From an uncultured Roseburia sp. (GTDB lineage: Bacteria; Bacillota; Clostridia; Lachnospirales; Lachnospiraceae): a stretch of DNA of 8,511 bases. This document shows positions 1 to 6,868 of the stretch, in pieces. The stretch is from positions 1 to 8,511 of the forward strand of contig CAJLGN010000039.1 of assembly GCA_905206195.1 (NCBI GenBank), in the 5' to 3' direction. Every line of letters starts with the position of its first letter. Positions within the stretch are counted from its first letter, which is position 1. The notes under the pieces are model-generated. The model saw only the letters and a list, made by a program, of their open reading frames with translations, ran no database searches and was not told where the DNA came from. The position numbers and the translations under genes were made by a program.

Positions 1-839
1 TGATGCTCGTTTTTTACTGCTGGATCGGTCTGGTACTCCAGGATGTGTGGGGGACGGCGGGCGCGCTGGGCGGCGCGGCGAAGCTCTCGTACCTGCTCCC
101 GGTAATAGGGAGGTATTCCTGGTACTTCACCTGCTATTTTGCACTTGCATTCTTAAGCCCGTTCTTGAATGAATTTGTAGAAAAGTTGAGCAGGGAGAAT
201 TTTAAGAAGCTGCTTGTCACGATGCTTGTTATTTTTTCCGGGATCACGACATTTTTCTTTTTCGATATCACGCAGGATGGCGGCAAGGGAATTGTCAATA
301 TGGTGCTGCTCTATCTGATTGGGCGGTATCTGGGCATGTATAAAAGCCAGGCACAGTACCGGACGGGAAAGCTTGTGGGGATATTTCTTTTGGTGGGAGG
401 AATCAATGCCGCGTGCAACGGTGCGCTGTATCTTTTGACCGGAACGATGCAGAATCGATTTGCGCGGGACAATACGCTGTTTACCATTGTGGAGTCCGTG
501 TGTATCTTTTTGATTTTCCGAAGCTTTCATTTTGAGAATCGTCTGGTGAATACGGTAGCGAAGTATGTGCCGGCAGTATTTGTGATGGAGTGGACGCTCA
601 GGGCTGTGATCACAAACTATCTGTTTGATTATCTGGCGTGGCGGGAGAGCAACTGGCACGAGCTGATTCTGCTTGGCGTCTCTGTGCTTTTGGTTGTGAT
701 GGGCTCTGCCATTGAATGGATGCGCAGGTTTGCTTTTCAAGGGATCCAGGAAAAGCTGGCCGGCGTATGCTGTGCTGTTTGGCAAAAGGCGGGATGTCTC
801 TTTGCGACGGTGGCGCAGCGGGTGAAGGAGTGGGTGTAG
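1..839 (+). CDS. Acyltransferase family 3 membrane protein, 3' part (5' end outside window)
   Basis: This is the C-terminal part of a polytopic membrane acyltransferase of the acyltransferase 3 family, which O-acylates (often O-acetylates) surface sugars. The frame is open at the left edge; the ATG at position 3 is simply the first in view. The family's N-terminal region, with its conserved Arg and His, is missing. Numbering from that ATG, the segment around residues 38-56 (SWYFTCYFALAFLSPFLN) is the characteristic family motif. Further hydrophobic segments lie near 70-87, 97-112, 123-145, 159-173, 186-206 and 219-237, followed by a basic amphipathic tail to residue 278. The family often has a short Ile-His-Glu-like motif in its last helices; here the matching place reads VFVMEW (192-197), without the His. 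The gene converges on the AraC gene 21 bp away, with no convincing terminator between them. Its location suggests modification of the polysaccharide made by the neighbouring locus, but this is context only. Confidence 0.8.
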   Translation, partial: MLVFYCWIGLVLQDVWGTAGALGGAAKLSYLLPVIGRYSWYFTCYFALAFLSPFLNEFVEKLSRENFKKLLVTMLVIFSGITTFFFFDITQDGGKGIVNMVLLYLIGRYLGMYKSQAQYRTGKLVGIFLLVGGINAACNGALYLLTGTMQNRFARDNTLFTIVESVCIFLIFRSFHFENRLVNTVAKYVPAVFVMEWTLRAVITNYLFDYLAWRESNWHELILLGVSVLLVVMGSAIEWMRRFAFQGIQEKLAGVCCAVWQKAGCLFATVAQRVKEWV

Positions 840-860
840 CCGCAGTGCGCGGCGGTACAT

Positions 861-1847
861 CTACCACCTTCTCCGGTACTCCGAGGCGGTACATCCCTCC
901 ATCTTTTTAAAAACTTTATTAAAATAACTGGCGTCATCAATGCCGCAGAGTCCCGCGATGTCCTCGATCGAGGCGTTACTGTAGCGGAGCAGCTCTTTGG
1001 CATTGGTGATTTTTTTTGCCAGCACGTACTGGATGATCGTCGTCCCGAATTCCTTTTTAAATTCCCGGGAAAGATAATACTTGCTGATGAAAAACTTTTC
1101 CGACAGAAAATCAAGCGAGATGTCCTGCGTGTAGTGCTCGTCGATATAGAGGAGAACATTTTTTAATTTTTCCCGCAGGGCGGAATCTTCGCTGTCGGCA
1201 TCTCCGGTCTTGGCGCAGAGTGTGGTCAGAATATTCACGATCTGCTGGGCCGCTAAAAGGTCGGCGTCGTCGGTCTTTTCCTCGTGGAAGCGGATGACGG
1301 TCTGAATGGAAGTGGTCAGTTCGGCGTGGTGGGCGGAGACAAAATGCCAGCTGTGCCCCTCGCGAAAATAGGTGTAATAAGCCCTGGCCTGCGGACCGTA
1401 AAAATGGATCCAGAGAAGTTCCCAGGGATCTTCCTCGCTGCTGATATGTGTGTATTCGCTGCTGCAATCGAGGAAAAAGCAGTCCCCGGCAAGCGCGGAT
1501 ACGGTTACGAGGGGCGGCAATGCAGACTGCGCCATGGCGGGGGAGGACGATGAATCTGTCTGGGGACTTTTCGGGAGGGAAGCGCCAGGAGATCGGTATG
1601 CACCATTGCCGCCCCCGTGTGTGGAACTGTCCCGGTAGCCGACTGTTCCACAGCCGGAGAGAACGATCATGAACAGGTAGGAGGAGAGACCCTGCCGTCT
1701 GCTCAGATGGGGTTTTAAGCTTTTTAAGTGGCCGGCCTCCTGAATATAGAAAAAATTCTCCCGGATAAACGCGGATGGCGTGTTGATGACACGTCTGGTG
1801 CTGGTGACTTCGGATGTTTTATATTTTTCAAAAAAAGATTTTTCCAT
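861..1847 (-). CDS. AraC-family transcriptional regulator with an interrupted N-terminal cupin
   Basis: A 328-residue DNA-binding regulator. The C-terminal AraC/XylS double helix-turn-helix spans about residues 226-326. The first HTH is around ISLDFLSEKFFISKYYLSREFKKEFG, residues 243-268 (key part SEKFFISKYYLSREFKK). The second is around SIEDIAGLCGIDDASYFNKVFKK (293-315), with the typical GxxDxSYFxKxFKK signature at 302-315. The N-terminal half (about 25-165) is a sensor domain of the AraC-binding cupin type, with recognisable strands at 56-72 and 118-150 (GDCFFLDC at 121-128, WELLWIHF at 142-149). These strands are separated by a Ser/Pro/Gly/Ala-rich stretch at about 73-113 that looks inserted. 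The ATG is supported by AGGAGG at 1853-1858, five bases upstream. The gene diverges from the sugar operon and ends 21 bp from the convergent acyltransferase. It is the obvious candidate regulator of the gmd operon, but its ligand and targets cannot be read from sequence. Confidence 0.93.
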   Translation of the reverse strand: MEKSFFEKYKTSEVTSTRRVINTPSAFIRENFFYIQEAGHLKSLKPHLSRRQGLSSYLFMIVLSGCGTVGYRDSSTHGGGNGAYRSPGASLPKSPQTDSSSSPAMAQSALPPLVTVSALAGDCFFLDCSSEYTHISSEEDPWELLWIHFYGPQARAYYTYFREGHSWHFVSAHHAELTTSIQTVIRFHEEKTDDADLLAAQQIVNILTTLCAKTGDADSEDSALREKLKNVLLYIDEHYTQDISLDFLSEKFFISKYYLSREFKKEFGTTIIQYVLAKKITNAKELLRYSNASIEDIAGLCGIDDASYFNKVFKKMEGCTASEYRRRW

Positions 1848-1867
1848 AACAGCCTCCTGATAGCAAT

Positions 1868-1896
1868 ATAATACTATTTTTGGGCAAGATATTCAA
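1868..1896 (-). promoter_or_regulatory. Sigma-A-type promoter for the AraC regulator
   Basis: Reading the minus strand, TTGAAT (1891-1896) serves as -35 and TATTAT (1868-1873) as -10, separated by exactly 17 bases. The -10 matches the consensus at five of six positions and the -35 at four of six. The resulting leader is short, with AGGAGG at 1853-1858 and the start codon at 1847. The alternating half-site cluster at 1902-1927 begins five bases upstream of the -35, a usual place for an activator or autoregulator. This is pattern matching only; no transcription start is known. Confidence 0.55.
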
Positions 1897-1901
1897 TTGT
1901 A

Positions 1902-1927
1902 AATCTAATAAAATTAGATTAATCTAA
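1902..1927. promoter_or_regulatory. Operator-like cluster: three alternating AATCTAA half-sites
   Basis: AATCTAAT (1902-1909), a three-base spacer AAA, and ATTAGATT (1913-1920) form a perfect 8-bp inverted repeat. A third half-site, AATCTAA (1921-1927), follows directly, so TTAGATTAATCTAA (1914-1927) is itself a perfect 14-bp palindrome. The cluster lies between the regulator promoter and the probable -10 of the gmd operon, where a shared operator would be expected. The protein that binds is unknown. The divergent AraC product is one candidate, although AraC-family proteins more often bind direct repeats. The region is AT-rich, which raises the chance of accidental palindromes, but two overlapping perfect ones are notable. 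Confidence 0.45.
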
Positions 1928-1942
1928 ACAACGGCTTTAAAT

Positions 1943-1948
1943 TATGAT
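1943..1948 (+). promoter_or_regulatory. Probable -10 element of the gmd-fcl-manC-gtr operon
   Basis: TATGAT matches the TATAAT consensus at five of six positions and lies 35 bases upstream of the gmd start codon. At 17 bases upstream, where the -35 should be (about 1920-1925), there is only TAATCT, which is a poor match and falls inside the alternating half-site cluster. This could be an activator-dependent promoter whose activator covers the -35 region. Other AT-rich hexamers, such as TATAGA at 1963-1968, are less likely alternatives. Confidence 0.35.
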
Positions 1949-1983
1949 ATTAGCAAAATAATTATAGAATAAGGAGAGAAAGC

Positions 1984-3018
1984 ATGAGTAAGAAAGCATT
2001 GATCACAGGTGTAACGGGACAGGATGGAAGTTATCTGGCGGAGCTTCTGTTGGAAAAAGGGTATGAGGTGCACGGTATGGTGCGCCGCGCGTCCACTGAG
2101 AAGAGGGAGAGAATCGACCATCTGGAGGGAAATCCGAATTTTCATGTGCACTATGGGGATCTCTCCGACTCCATGAGTATCATGCGCCTTGTCGGGACAA
2201 TCAAACCGGATGAGATCTACAACCTGGCAGCACAGAGCCATGTCGGCGTCAGCTTCGACGTGCCGGAGTACACAGCGGATGTCGTCGCGACGGGTGTCCT
2301 GCGCGTGCTGGAGGCGGTGCGCCTCTGCGGTCTGGAGAAGACCTGCCGCATTTACCAGGCTTCCACTTCTGAATTGTACGGAAAGGTGGAGGAGGTTCCG
2401 CAGCGCGAGACGACTCCGTTTCATCCGTACAGCCCGTACGCAGTCGCGAAGCAGTACGGCTTTTGGATTGTAAAAGAGTACCGTGAGGCGTACAATATGT
2501 TCTGTTGCAGCGGCATTCTCTTCAACCATGAATCGGAGCGGCGCGGTGAGACCTTTGTCACCAGAAAAATATCTCTGGCAGCGGCGAGAATCGCGCAGGG
2601 AAAGCAGGACAAACTCTACCTTGGCAACTTGTCCTCTCTCCGCGACTGGGGCTATGCGAAGGACTATGTAGAGTGCATGTGGCTGATCTTACAGAGCGAG
2701 AAGCCCGAGGACTTTGTCATCGCGACAGGGGAGCAGCACTCGGTGAGAGAATTCTGTGAGTACGCGTTCCGTGAGGCGGGGATCGAGCTCGAGTTTAAGG
2801 GCGAGGGCATGGAGGAAGTCGGCATTGATAAGGCGACCGGAAAGGTTGTGATTGAGGTGTCGGAGGAGTTTTATCGCCCGACAGACGTGGTCAACCTCTG
2901 GGGAGATCCGACCAAGGCAAAGACAGAACTCGGCTGGAATCCGACCAAGACCACGTTTGAGGAGTTGGTAAAGATCATGGTAAAACATGATATGGAGCTG
3001 GTCGCAAAAGAGAATTAA
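1984..3018 (+). CDS. gmd: GDP-mannose 4,6-dehydratase
   Basis: Cytosolic enzyme of the extended short-chain dehydrogenase family that converts GDP-D-mannose to GDP-4-keto-6-deoxy-D-mannose, the first committed step to GDP-L-fucose and GDP-rhamnose-type sugars. The 344 residues fit the usual bacterial size. The N-terminus carries the NADP-binding Rossmann motif GVTGQDG (9-15), followed by the family-typical VRRAST (33-38). Catalytic residues are all present: T128 and E130 in STSELYG (127-133), and Y152 with K156 in the YxxxK motif. The [10 protein letters not shown] block (186-195) and YRPTDV (297-302) are also typical. AGGAG at 1972-1976 sits seven bases before the ATG. It is the first gene of a six-gene operon divergent from the AraC gene and is followed by fcl after a structured 156-bp gap. 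With fcl and manC next to it, the GDP-fucose branch is the natural reading. Confidence 0.97.
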   Translation: MSKKALITGVTGQDGSYLAELLLEKGYEVHGMVRRASTEKRERIDHLEGNPNFHVHYGDLSDSMSIMRLVGTIKPDEIYNLAAQSHVGVSFDVPEYTADVVATGVLRVLEAVRLCGLEKTCRIYQASTSELYGKVEEVPQRETTPFHPYSPYAVAKQYGFWIVKEYREAYNMFCCSGILFNHESERRGETFVTRKISLAAARIAQGKQDKLYLGNLSSLRDWGYAKDYVECMWLILQSEKPEDFVIATGEQHSVREFCEYAFREAGIELEFKGEGMEEVGIDKATGKVVIEVSEEFYRPTDVVNLWGDPTKAKTELGWNPTKTTFEELVKIMVKHDMELVAKEN

Positions 3019-3067
3019 GTTTTTTATAGAGAGCAACCTTTAAAATAAAGAAAGCGATAAAGAGAGC

Positions 3068-3092
3068 TTGCGGCAGGCGCTGTCTGCCGCAG
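3068..3092 (+). other. Strong GC-rich hairpin in the gmd-fcl intergenic region
   Basis: TGCGGCAG (3069-3076) and CTGCCGCA (3084-3091) form a perfect 8-bp stem with a seven-base loop, extendable by a U-G pair at 3068/3092. The bases after it (GTGAAGTTTTG) contain only a delayed four-T run, so it is at best a weak or conditional terminator. It lies 50 bp after the gmd stop and could tune readthrough, or protect an mRNA end after processing. Nothing in the sequence decides between these. Confidence 0.5.
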
Positions 3093-3103
3093 TGAAGTTT
3101 TGT

Positions 3104-3147
3104 TGGGACGGGAGCCTGGCGCACATTTTGTGCGGGCGTTCGTCCCA
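3104..3147 (+). other. Long interrupted hairpin upstream of fcl
   Basis: The outer stem TGGGACG (3104-3110) pairs perfectly with CGTCCCA (3141-3147). It continues through two G-U pairs, a mismatch, a 3-bp helix (3114-3116 with 3135-3137), a three-base bulge, and a terminal helix CGCACA (3120-3125) with TGTGCG (3129-3134) closed by TTT. No T-tract follows, so it is not an intrinsic terminator. It ends 10 bases before the GGAGGG ribosome binding site of fcl, so it may act as a leader structure affecting translation or mRNA stability. Confidence 0.5.
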
Positions 3148-3174
3148 TAGTATGCATGGAGGGAAGAAAATAAA

Positions 3175-4119
3175 ATGATGGAAAAAGACGCCAAAATATA
3201 TGTGGCAGGACACAGGGGAATGGTTGGTTCCTCGATTGTCCGCAGGCTGGAAAAAGAAGGTTATCACAACATGATCACAAGGACTCACAAAGAGCTGAAT
3301 CTCTGCCGTCAGGATGAAGTGGAGAAGTTCTTTGCCGAGGAGAAACCCGATTATGTATTCCTTGCGGCTGCGAAGGTGGGCGGTATTATGGCCAACAGTG
3401 AGGCGCTTGCGGACTTTATGTATGAGAATATGATTCTTGAGATGAATGTCATCCATGAGGCGTGGAAGAACGGCTGCAAGAAGCTGATGTTCCTGGGGTC
3501 CTCCTGTATCTACCCGCGCATGGCGCCGCAGCCGATGCCGGAGAGCTGTCTTTTGACCAGCGAGCTGGAGAAGACAAACGAGGCGTACGCGCTCGCGAAG
3601 ATCAGCGGTTTGAAATATTGTGAATTCTTAAACAGACAGTACGGGACCGATTATATTTCTGTCATGCCGACGAATCTTTACGGGCCGAACGATAACTACC
3701 ATCCAGAGCATTCCCATGTGCTCCCGGCGCTGATCCGCCGTTTTCACGAGGCGAAGGAGGTGGGGCTCTCCGAGGTGACCTGCTGGGGGACTGGGACACC
3801 GCTTCGGGAGTTTCTCTATGTGGATGATCTCGCGGATGCCTGCATTTATTTGATGAACACTTACAGCGGAGACGAGACGGTGAACCTGGGGACAGGAAAG
3901 GAGCTCACGATTAAGGAGCTGACTGAGCTTGTGGCAAAGGTGATCGGCTTTGAGGGCGAGATCAAATGGGATACAACAAAGCCGGACGGAACGCCGCGGA
4001 AACTGCTCGATGTGAGCAAGCTTGAGGGCCTTGGCTGGAAGTACAAGACAGAGTTGGAGGATGGGATCCGCCTTGCATACGAGGATTTTTTGAGTAATCC
4101 GATGCGCGCGGAGCGTTAA
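3175..4119 (+). CDS. fcl: GDP-L-fucose synthase (epimerase/reductase)
   Basis: Bifunctional cytosolic enzyme that 3,5-epimerises GDP-4-keto-6-deoxymannose and reduces it with NADPH to GDP-L-fucose. Its 314 residues are normal for the family. The N-terminus has the family Rossmann motif [10 protein letters not shown] (11-20). Catalytic residues known from the E. coli enzyme are recognisable: S109 and C111 in GSSCIYP (108-114), Y138 and K142 in the YxxxK motif, and H181 in HPEHSH (176-181). The [13 protein letters not shown] (165-177) and [16 protein letters not shown] (207-222) blocks are also diagnostic. There are two adjacent ATG codons (3175 and 3178); GGAGGG at 3158-3163 is 11 bases from the first, so the first is preferred, but starting at the second would remove only one Met. 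It follows gmd after a gap with two hairpins and precedes manC by 18 bp. Confidence 0.97.
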   Translation: MMEKDAKIYVAGHRGMVGSSIVRRLEKEGYHNMITRTHKELNLCRQDEVEKFFAEEKPDYVFLAAAKVGGIMANSEALADFMYENMILEMNVIHEAWKNGCKKLMFLGSSCIYPRMAPQPMPESCLLTSELEKTNEAYALAKISGLKYCEFLNRQYGTDYISVMPTNLYGPNDNYHPEHSHVLPALIRRFHEAKEVGLSEVTCWGTGTPLREFLYVDDLADACIYLMNTYSGDETVNLGTGKELTIKELTELVAKVIGFEGEIKWDTTKPDGTPRKLLDVSKLEGLGWKYKTELEDGIRLAYEDFLSNPMRAER

Positions 4120-4137
4120 TCTGGGGAGGAGAATGCG

Positions 4138-5484
4138 ATGTATATTGTTTTATTATCGGGGGGATCGGGAAAGCGCTTATGGCCGTTGTCCAATGATCTT
4201 TGTTCCAAACAGTATATCAAATTGATGAACCACGACAATGGCGGGACGGCGGAGAGCTGTGACGAGAAATGTTCCATGCTCCAGCGGGTGTTTGGGCAGT
4301 TGAAAAATGCCGGGCTCTCGGAGAATACAATCGTCTGCGCGAGCAGTGCGCAGGTGGAGTTGATCGAGAGCCAGCTCGACGGAGCGGCCGAGGTGGCAGT
4401 GGAGCCAATGCGCCGCGATACCTTCCCGGCGGTCATGCTCTCCTGCGCATACCTTCTTTCGCAGAAGGGGGCGAAACCGGATGATGTGGTGGCGTTCCTT
4501 CCGGTAGACCCCTATACCACCGGGGCGTTTTTTGAGCGCATTAAGCGCCTGGGGGAGTACATTGCGCAGGCGGGAGGGACCATCGGGCTGCTCGGGGGCG
4601 TCCCGACCTACCCGTCCACGAAGTACGGCTATATCGTTCCGGAAAAAGGGGACAGTGAATTGTTAAAAGTGCAGGGGTTCCGGGAAAAACCGGACGAGGA
4701 GACGGCGGAGAAGCTGGTGGCGGACGGCGCGCTGTGGAATTGCGGCGTGTTCTGCTTCAAGCTCTCCATGGCAGCGCAGTGGTTGGAAAAATACGGAGTT
4801 GACACCGACTATCAGAAGCTGGCGGCGGACTACGAGAAGCTTCCAAAGAAAAGCTTTGACTATGAGGTGTTGGAGCACTGGGGGGATATTGCGGCAATCA
4901 GATACGACGATGTGTGGAAGGATCTTGGGACCTGGAACACACTGACGGAGGAGATGCGTGAGAACAGTATCGGCGATGTGACGTGGGACGACACGAGCGA
5001 GAACAGCCATGCGATCAATGTCCTGGGTGTGCCGATGGTCGTCATGGGTGCAAAAAATATGGTGATTGCGGCCTCCCACGACGGGATTCTGGTGGCGGAC
5101 AAGCACCAGAGCTCCTACATCAAAGACTGCCTGGCGCATATCGCAGATACTTCCAAGTATGAGGAGCGCCGCTGGGGGACTGTCAAGACGATTGACAATG
5201 ATGAGGATGACGGCATCAAGAGCGTGACAAAGCGCATCAAGGTCGTGGCGGGCAAGGAGATGCCGTACCACAGGCATCCAAAGCACACCGAGACGATCAC
5301 GGTGCTCTCCGGCATGGGAAAGCTGATTCTGGAGGGCGTGGAGGTCGATCTGATGGCCGGCTCTACCATCAGCATCGCGGCGGGCAAAGCGCACACCATC
5401 AAGGCGGTGGGGGTTGACATGCGCCTGATTGAGGTGAGCCTTGGAGATTCTTTGGATGATGAAGTGGTGATGGGAGGCAGATAA
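4138..5484 (+). CDS. manC: Mannose-1-phosphate guanylyltransferase with C-terminal cupin domain
   Basis: Makes GDP-mannose from mannose-1-phosphate and GTP, supplying Gmd. The 448 residues are slightly shorter than typical two-domain ManC/AlgA proteins (about 460-480). The N-terminal nucleotidyltransferase domain (about 1-300) shows GGSGKRLWPLS (8-18), EPMRRDTFPA (89-98), YGYI (163-166), FREKPD (181-186), WNCGVF (200-205) and KDLGTW (261-266); D124 and D262 are the expected metal ligands. The usual P-(S/A)-D-H motif is replaced by PVDPY (122-126). The C-terminal cupin (about 344-436) contains an exact G(X)5HXH(X)4E(X)6G motif with H378, H380 and E385, and a second motif ending at H419. The usual type II isomerase stretch (HxxRAEHW-like) is not conserved, so mannose-6-phosphate isomerase activity is uncertain. 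GGGGAGGAG (4123-4131) precedes the ATG. The stop overlaps the next start by one base (TAATG). Confidence 0.88.
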   Translation: MYIVLLSGGSGKRLWPLSNDLCSKQYIKLMNHDNGGTAESCDEKCSMLQRVFGQLKNAGLSENTIVCASSAQVELIESQLDGAAEVAVEPMRRDTFPAVMLSCAYLLSQKGAKPDDVVAFLPVDPYTTGAFFERIKRLGEYIAQAGGTIGLLGGVPTYPSTKYGYIVPEKGDSELLKVQGFREKPDEETAEKLVADGALWNCGVFCFKLSMAAQWLEKYGVDTDYQKLAADYEKLPKKSFDYEVLEHWGDIAAIRYDDVWKDLGTWNTLTEEMRENSIGDVTWDDTSENSHAINVLGVPMVVMGAKNMVIAASHDGILVADKHQSSYIKDCLAHIADTSKYEERRWGTVKTIDNDEDDGIKSVTKRIKVVAGKEMPYHRHPKHTETITVLSGMGKLILEGVEVDLMAGSTISIAAGKAHTIKAVGVDMRLIEVSLGDSLDDEVVMGGR

Positions 5485-6413
5485 TGTTATCAGTGATTAT
5501 TCCCGCCTATCAGGAGGAGCAAATGGTTCCGATTGCGGCGCGGACGGTATCTGGGATCTTGGAACAGGCGGGGATTCCTTATGAACTGGTATTCATAGAT
5601 GACGGCTCGAGGGATCAGACCTGGGACAGAATCAAAGAAGTGGCGGAGTGTGCAGCACATGTCCGCGGCATTTCCTTTTCCAGAAATTTTGGGAAGGAGG
5701 CCGCTATGATGGCGGGGCTGGCCTGCGCGAAGGGCGATGCGTGCGCGGTCATTGACTGTGACCTGCAGCACCCGCCGGAGAAGCTGGTGGAGATGTACCG
5801 GCTCTGGGAGCAGGGCTACCAGGTGGTGGAGGGTGTGAAGCTCTCCCGCGGGAGAGAGGGCGTGTTCCACAGAGTGGCGGCTGGAATATTCTACAGCATC
5901 ATCAGTCGGGCGACGGGGATTGACATGCGCAATGCATCGGATTTTAAGCTGATGGATCGGGAGGTAGTGGAGGCGGTGCTAAAGATGCCGGAACGGCAGT
6001 TCTTTTTCCGGGCGATCTCTTCCTGGGTCGGCTTTCGCTCCGCTGTGGTGGAGTTTCAGGTGCAGGAGCGTGTGCAGGGGACTTCCAAGTGGTCGATCAG
6101 GTCACTGACCCAATATGCGGTCACCAATATTACTTCTTTTTCCTCCGCACCGCTGCAGCTTGTCACCTTAAGCGGGATTGTATTTCTTATTTTTGCTCTG
6201 GCGCTCAGTGTCCAGACACTGGTGAAATTTCTGACTGGGGACGCTCTGGAGGGATTCACCACAGTCATTATGCTGCAGCTGATCAGCAGCAGTATTTTGA
6301 TGCTGGCCATCGGCATCATCGGATATTATGTGGCTAAAATCTATGACGAGGTGAAGGGCAGGCCGCGCTATATCGTGGCGGAGGAGACCGGAGGTGGAGT
6401 GAAAGCAGAATGA
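5484..6413 (+). CDS. GtrB-type polyprenyl-phosphate glycosyltransferase (GT2)
   Basis: Membrane-anchored GT-A enzyme of family GT2, of the type that moves a sugar from a nucleotide donor to undecaprenyl or dolichyl phosphate on the cytoplasmic face (GtrB, CsbB, ArnC and DPM1 relatives). The catalytic domain (1-220) has the start SVIIPAYQEE (3-12), the donor-binding DDGS (39-42), FSRNFGKEAA (65-74), the metal-binding DCDLQHPPE (91-99), SDFKLMDR (152-159) and the GTSKW motif (199-203) near the membrane interface. Two transmembrane segments follow (about 224-248 and 262-284), then the basic GRPRYIV tail (292-298) typical of the family. The ATG overlaps the manC stop by one base and GGGAGG (5472-5477) precedes it; its own stop overlaps the next gene by four bases. 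GtrB relatives commonly use UDP-glucose. The coupling to ManC, Gmd and Fcl suggests a GDP-sugar donor here (mannose or fucose), but the donor cannot be read from these motifs. Confidence 0.9.
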   Translation: MLSVIIPAYQEEQMVPIAARTVSGILEQAGIPYELVFIDDGSRDQTWDRIKEVAECAAHVRGISFSRNFGKEAAMMAGLACAKGDACAVIDCDLQHPPEKLVEMYRLWEQGYQVVEGVKLSRGREGVFHRVAAGIFYSIISRATGIDMRNASDFKLMDREVVEAVLKMPERQFFFRAISSWVGFRSAVVEFQVQERVQGTSKWSIRSLTQYAVTNITSFSSAPLQLVTLSGIVFLIFALALSVQTLVKFLTGDALEGFTTVIMLQLISSSILMLAIGIIGYYVAKIYDEVKGRPRYIVAEETGGGVKAE

Positions 6414-6868
6414 GAAGCGAAAGAGAGATGAAGTGGATGTGGGAGCAGATGGAAAAATACAGGGAGTTGATCGGCTATGGCTTCTGGGGTGTCATGACCA
6501 CGCTTGTAAATTATGTGATCTATTTTGCCTGCACAAAGCTGGCGGGAATCGACTATTTGGTGAGCAATGGAGTTGCATGGGGAGTTGCAGTTATCTTTGC
6601 GTTTCTGGTGAATAAAGTGCTGGTGTTTCATTCTATGGATCACAGTGCGAGGACATTGATCTGGGAGTTCGGAAGCTTTGTGTCAGCGAGAGTGTTGTCC
6701 GGGGCTTTGGAGACCGGGATGCTGGCCCTCTTTGTGGGGATACTTCATTTCAGTGACTCGGTGATCAAGATTGCCGCTGGGATTCTTGTGATCATCATCA
6801 ATTATTTTTTGAGCAAAATGCTGATATTTCGAAAGCGGGGAGAAAAACAGAATGAAGATAACATTTGA
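6410..6868 (+). CDS. GtrA-like small membrane protein (lipid-linked sugar flippase candidate)
   Basis: A 152-residue four-helix membrane protein of the GtrA/DPMS-TMD family, thought to help translocate undecaprenyl-phosphate-linked monosaccharides across the membrane or to support the partner GtrB. Hydrophobic helices lie at about 18-40, 49-72, 86-112 and 116-140. Family-typical features are the G-x-x-x-T-x-x-N-Y pattern in helix 1 (27-35), FLVNKVLVF (65-73) after helix 2, and the matching NYFLSKMLIF (131-140) at the end of helix 4. A charged N-terminal extension (1-16) has further Met codons at 7, 10 and 14, but the first ATG overlaps the GT2 stop (ATGA) and has GGTGGAG (6393-6399) at good spacing, so it is preferred. 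It sits between the GtrB and GtrC homologues. Its flippase role is family knowledge and not firmly proven biochemically. Confidence 0.88.
   Translation: MRSEREMKWMWEQMEKYRELIGYGFWGVMTTLVNYVIYFACTKLAGIDYLVSNGVAWGVAVIFAFLVNKVLVFHSMDHSARTLIWEFGSFVSARVLSGALETGMLALFVGILHFSDSVIKIAAGILVIIINYFLSKMLIFRKRGEKQNEDNI

Noticed and set aside
840..860. Possible bidirectional terminator between the acyltransferase and AraC genes.
   Set aside because: Only a 4-bp CCGC/GCGG stem is present and no T-tract follows on either strand.
851..895. 11-bp direct repeat GGCGGTACATC at 851-861 and 885-895, spanning the 3' end of the AraC gene.
   Set aside because: The copies are short, out of frame with each other and have no mobile-element features; it may be chance or a small local duplication.
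3040..3456. Minus-strand open frame of 138 codons across the gmd-fcl spacer and the fcl start.
   Set aside because: It is antisense to fcl, has no recognisable protein family and no good ribosome binding site; it is a coding shadow.
4663..5394. Long minus-strand open frame of 243 codons inside manC.
   Set aside because: It mirrors GC-rich codon bias of manC and its His/Arg-rich product resembles no known protein.
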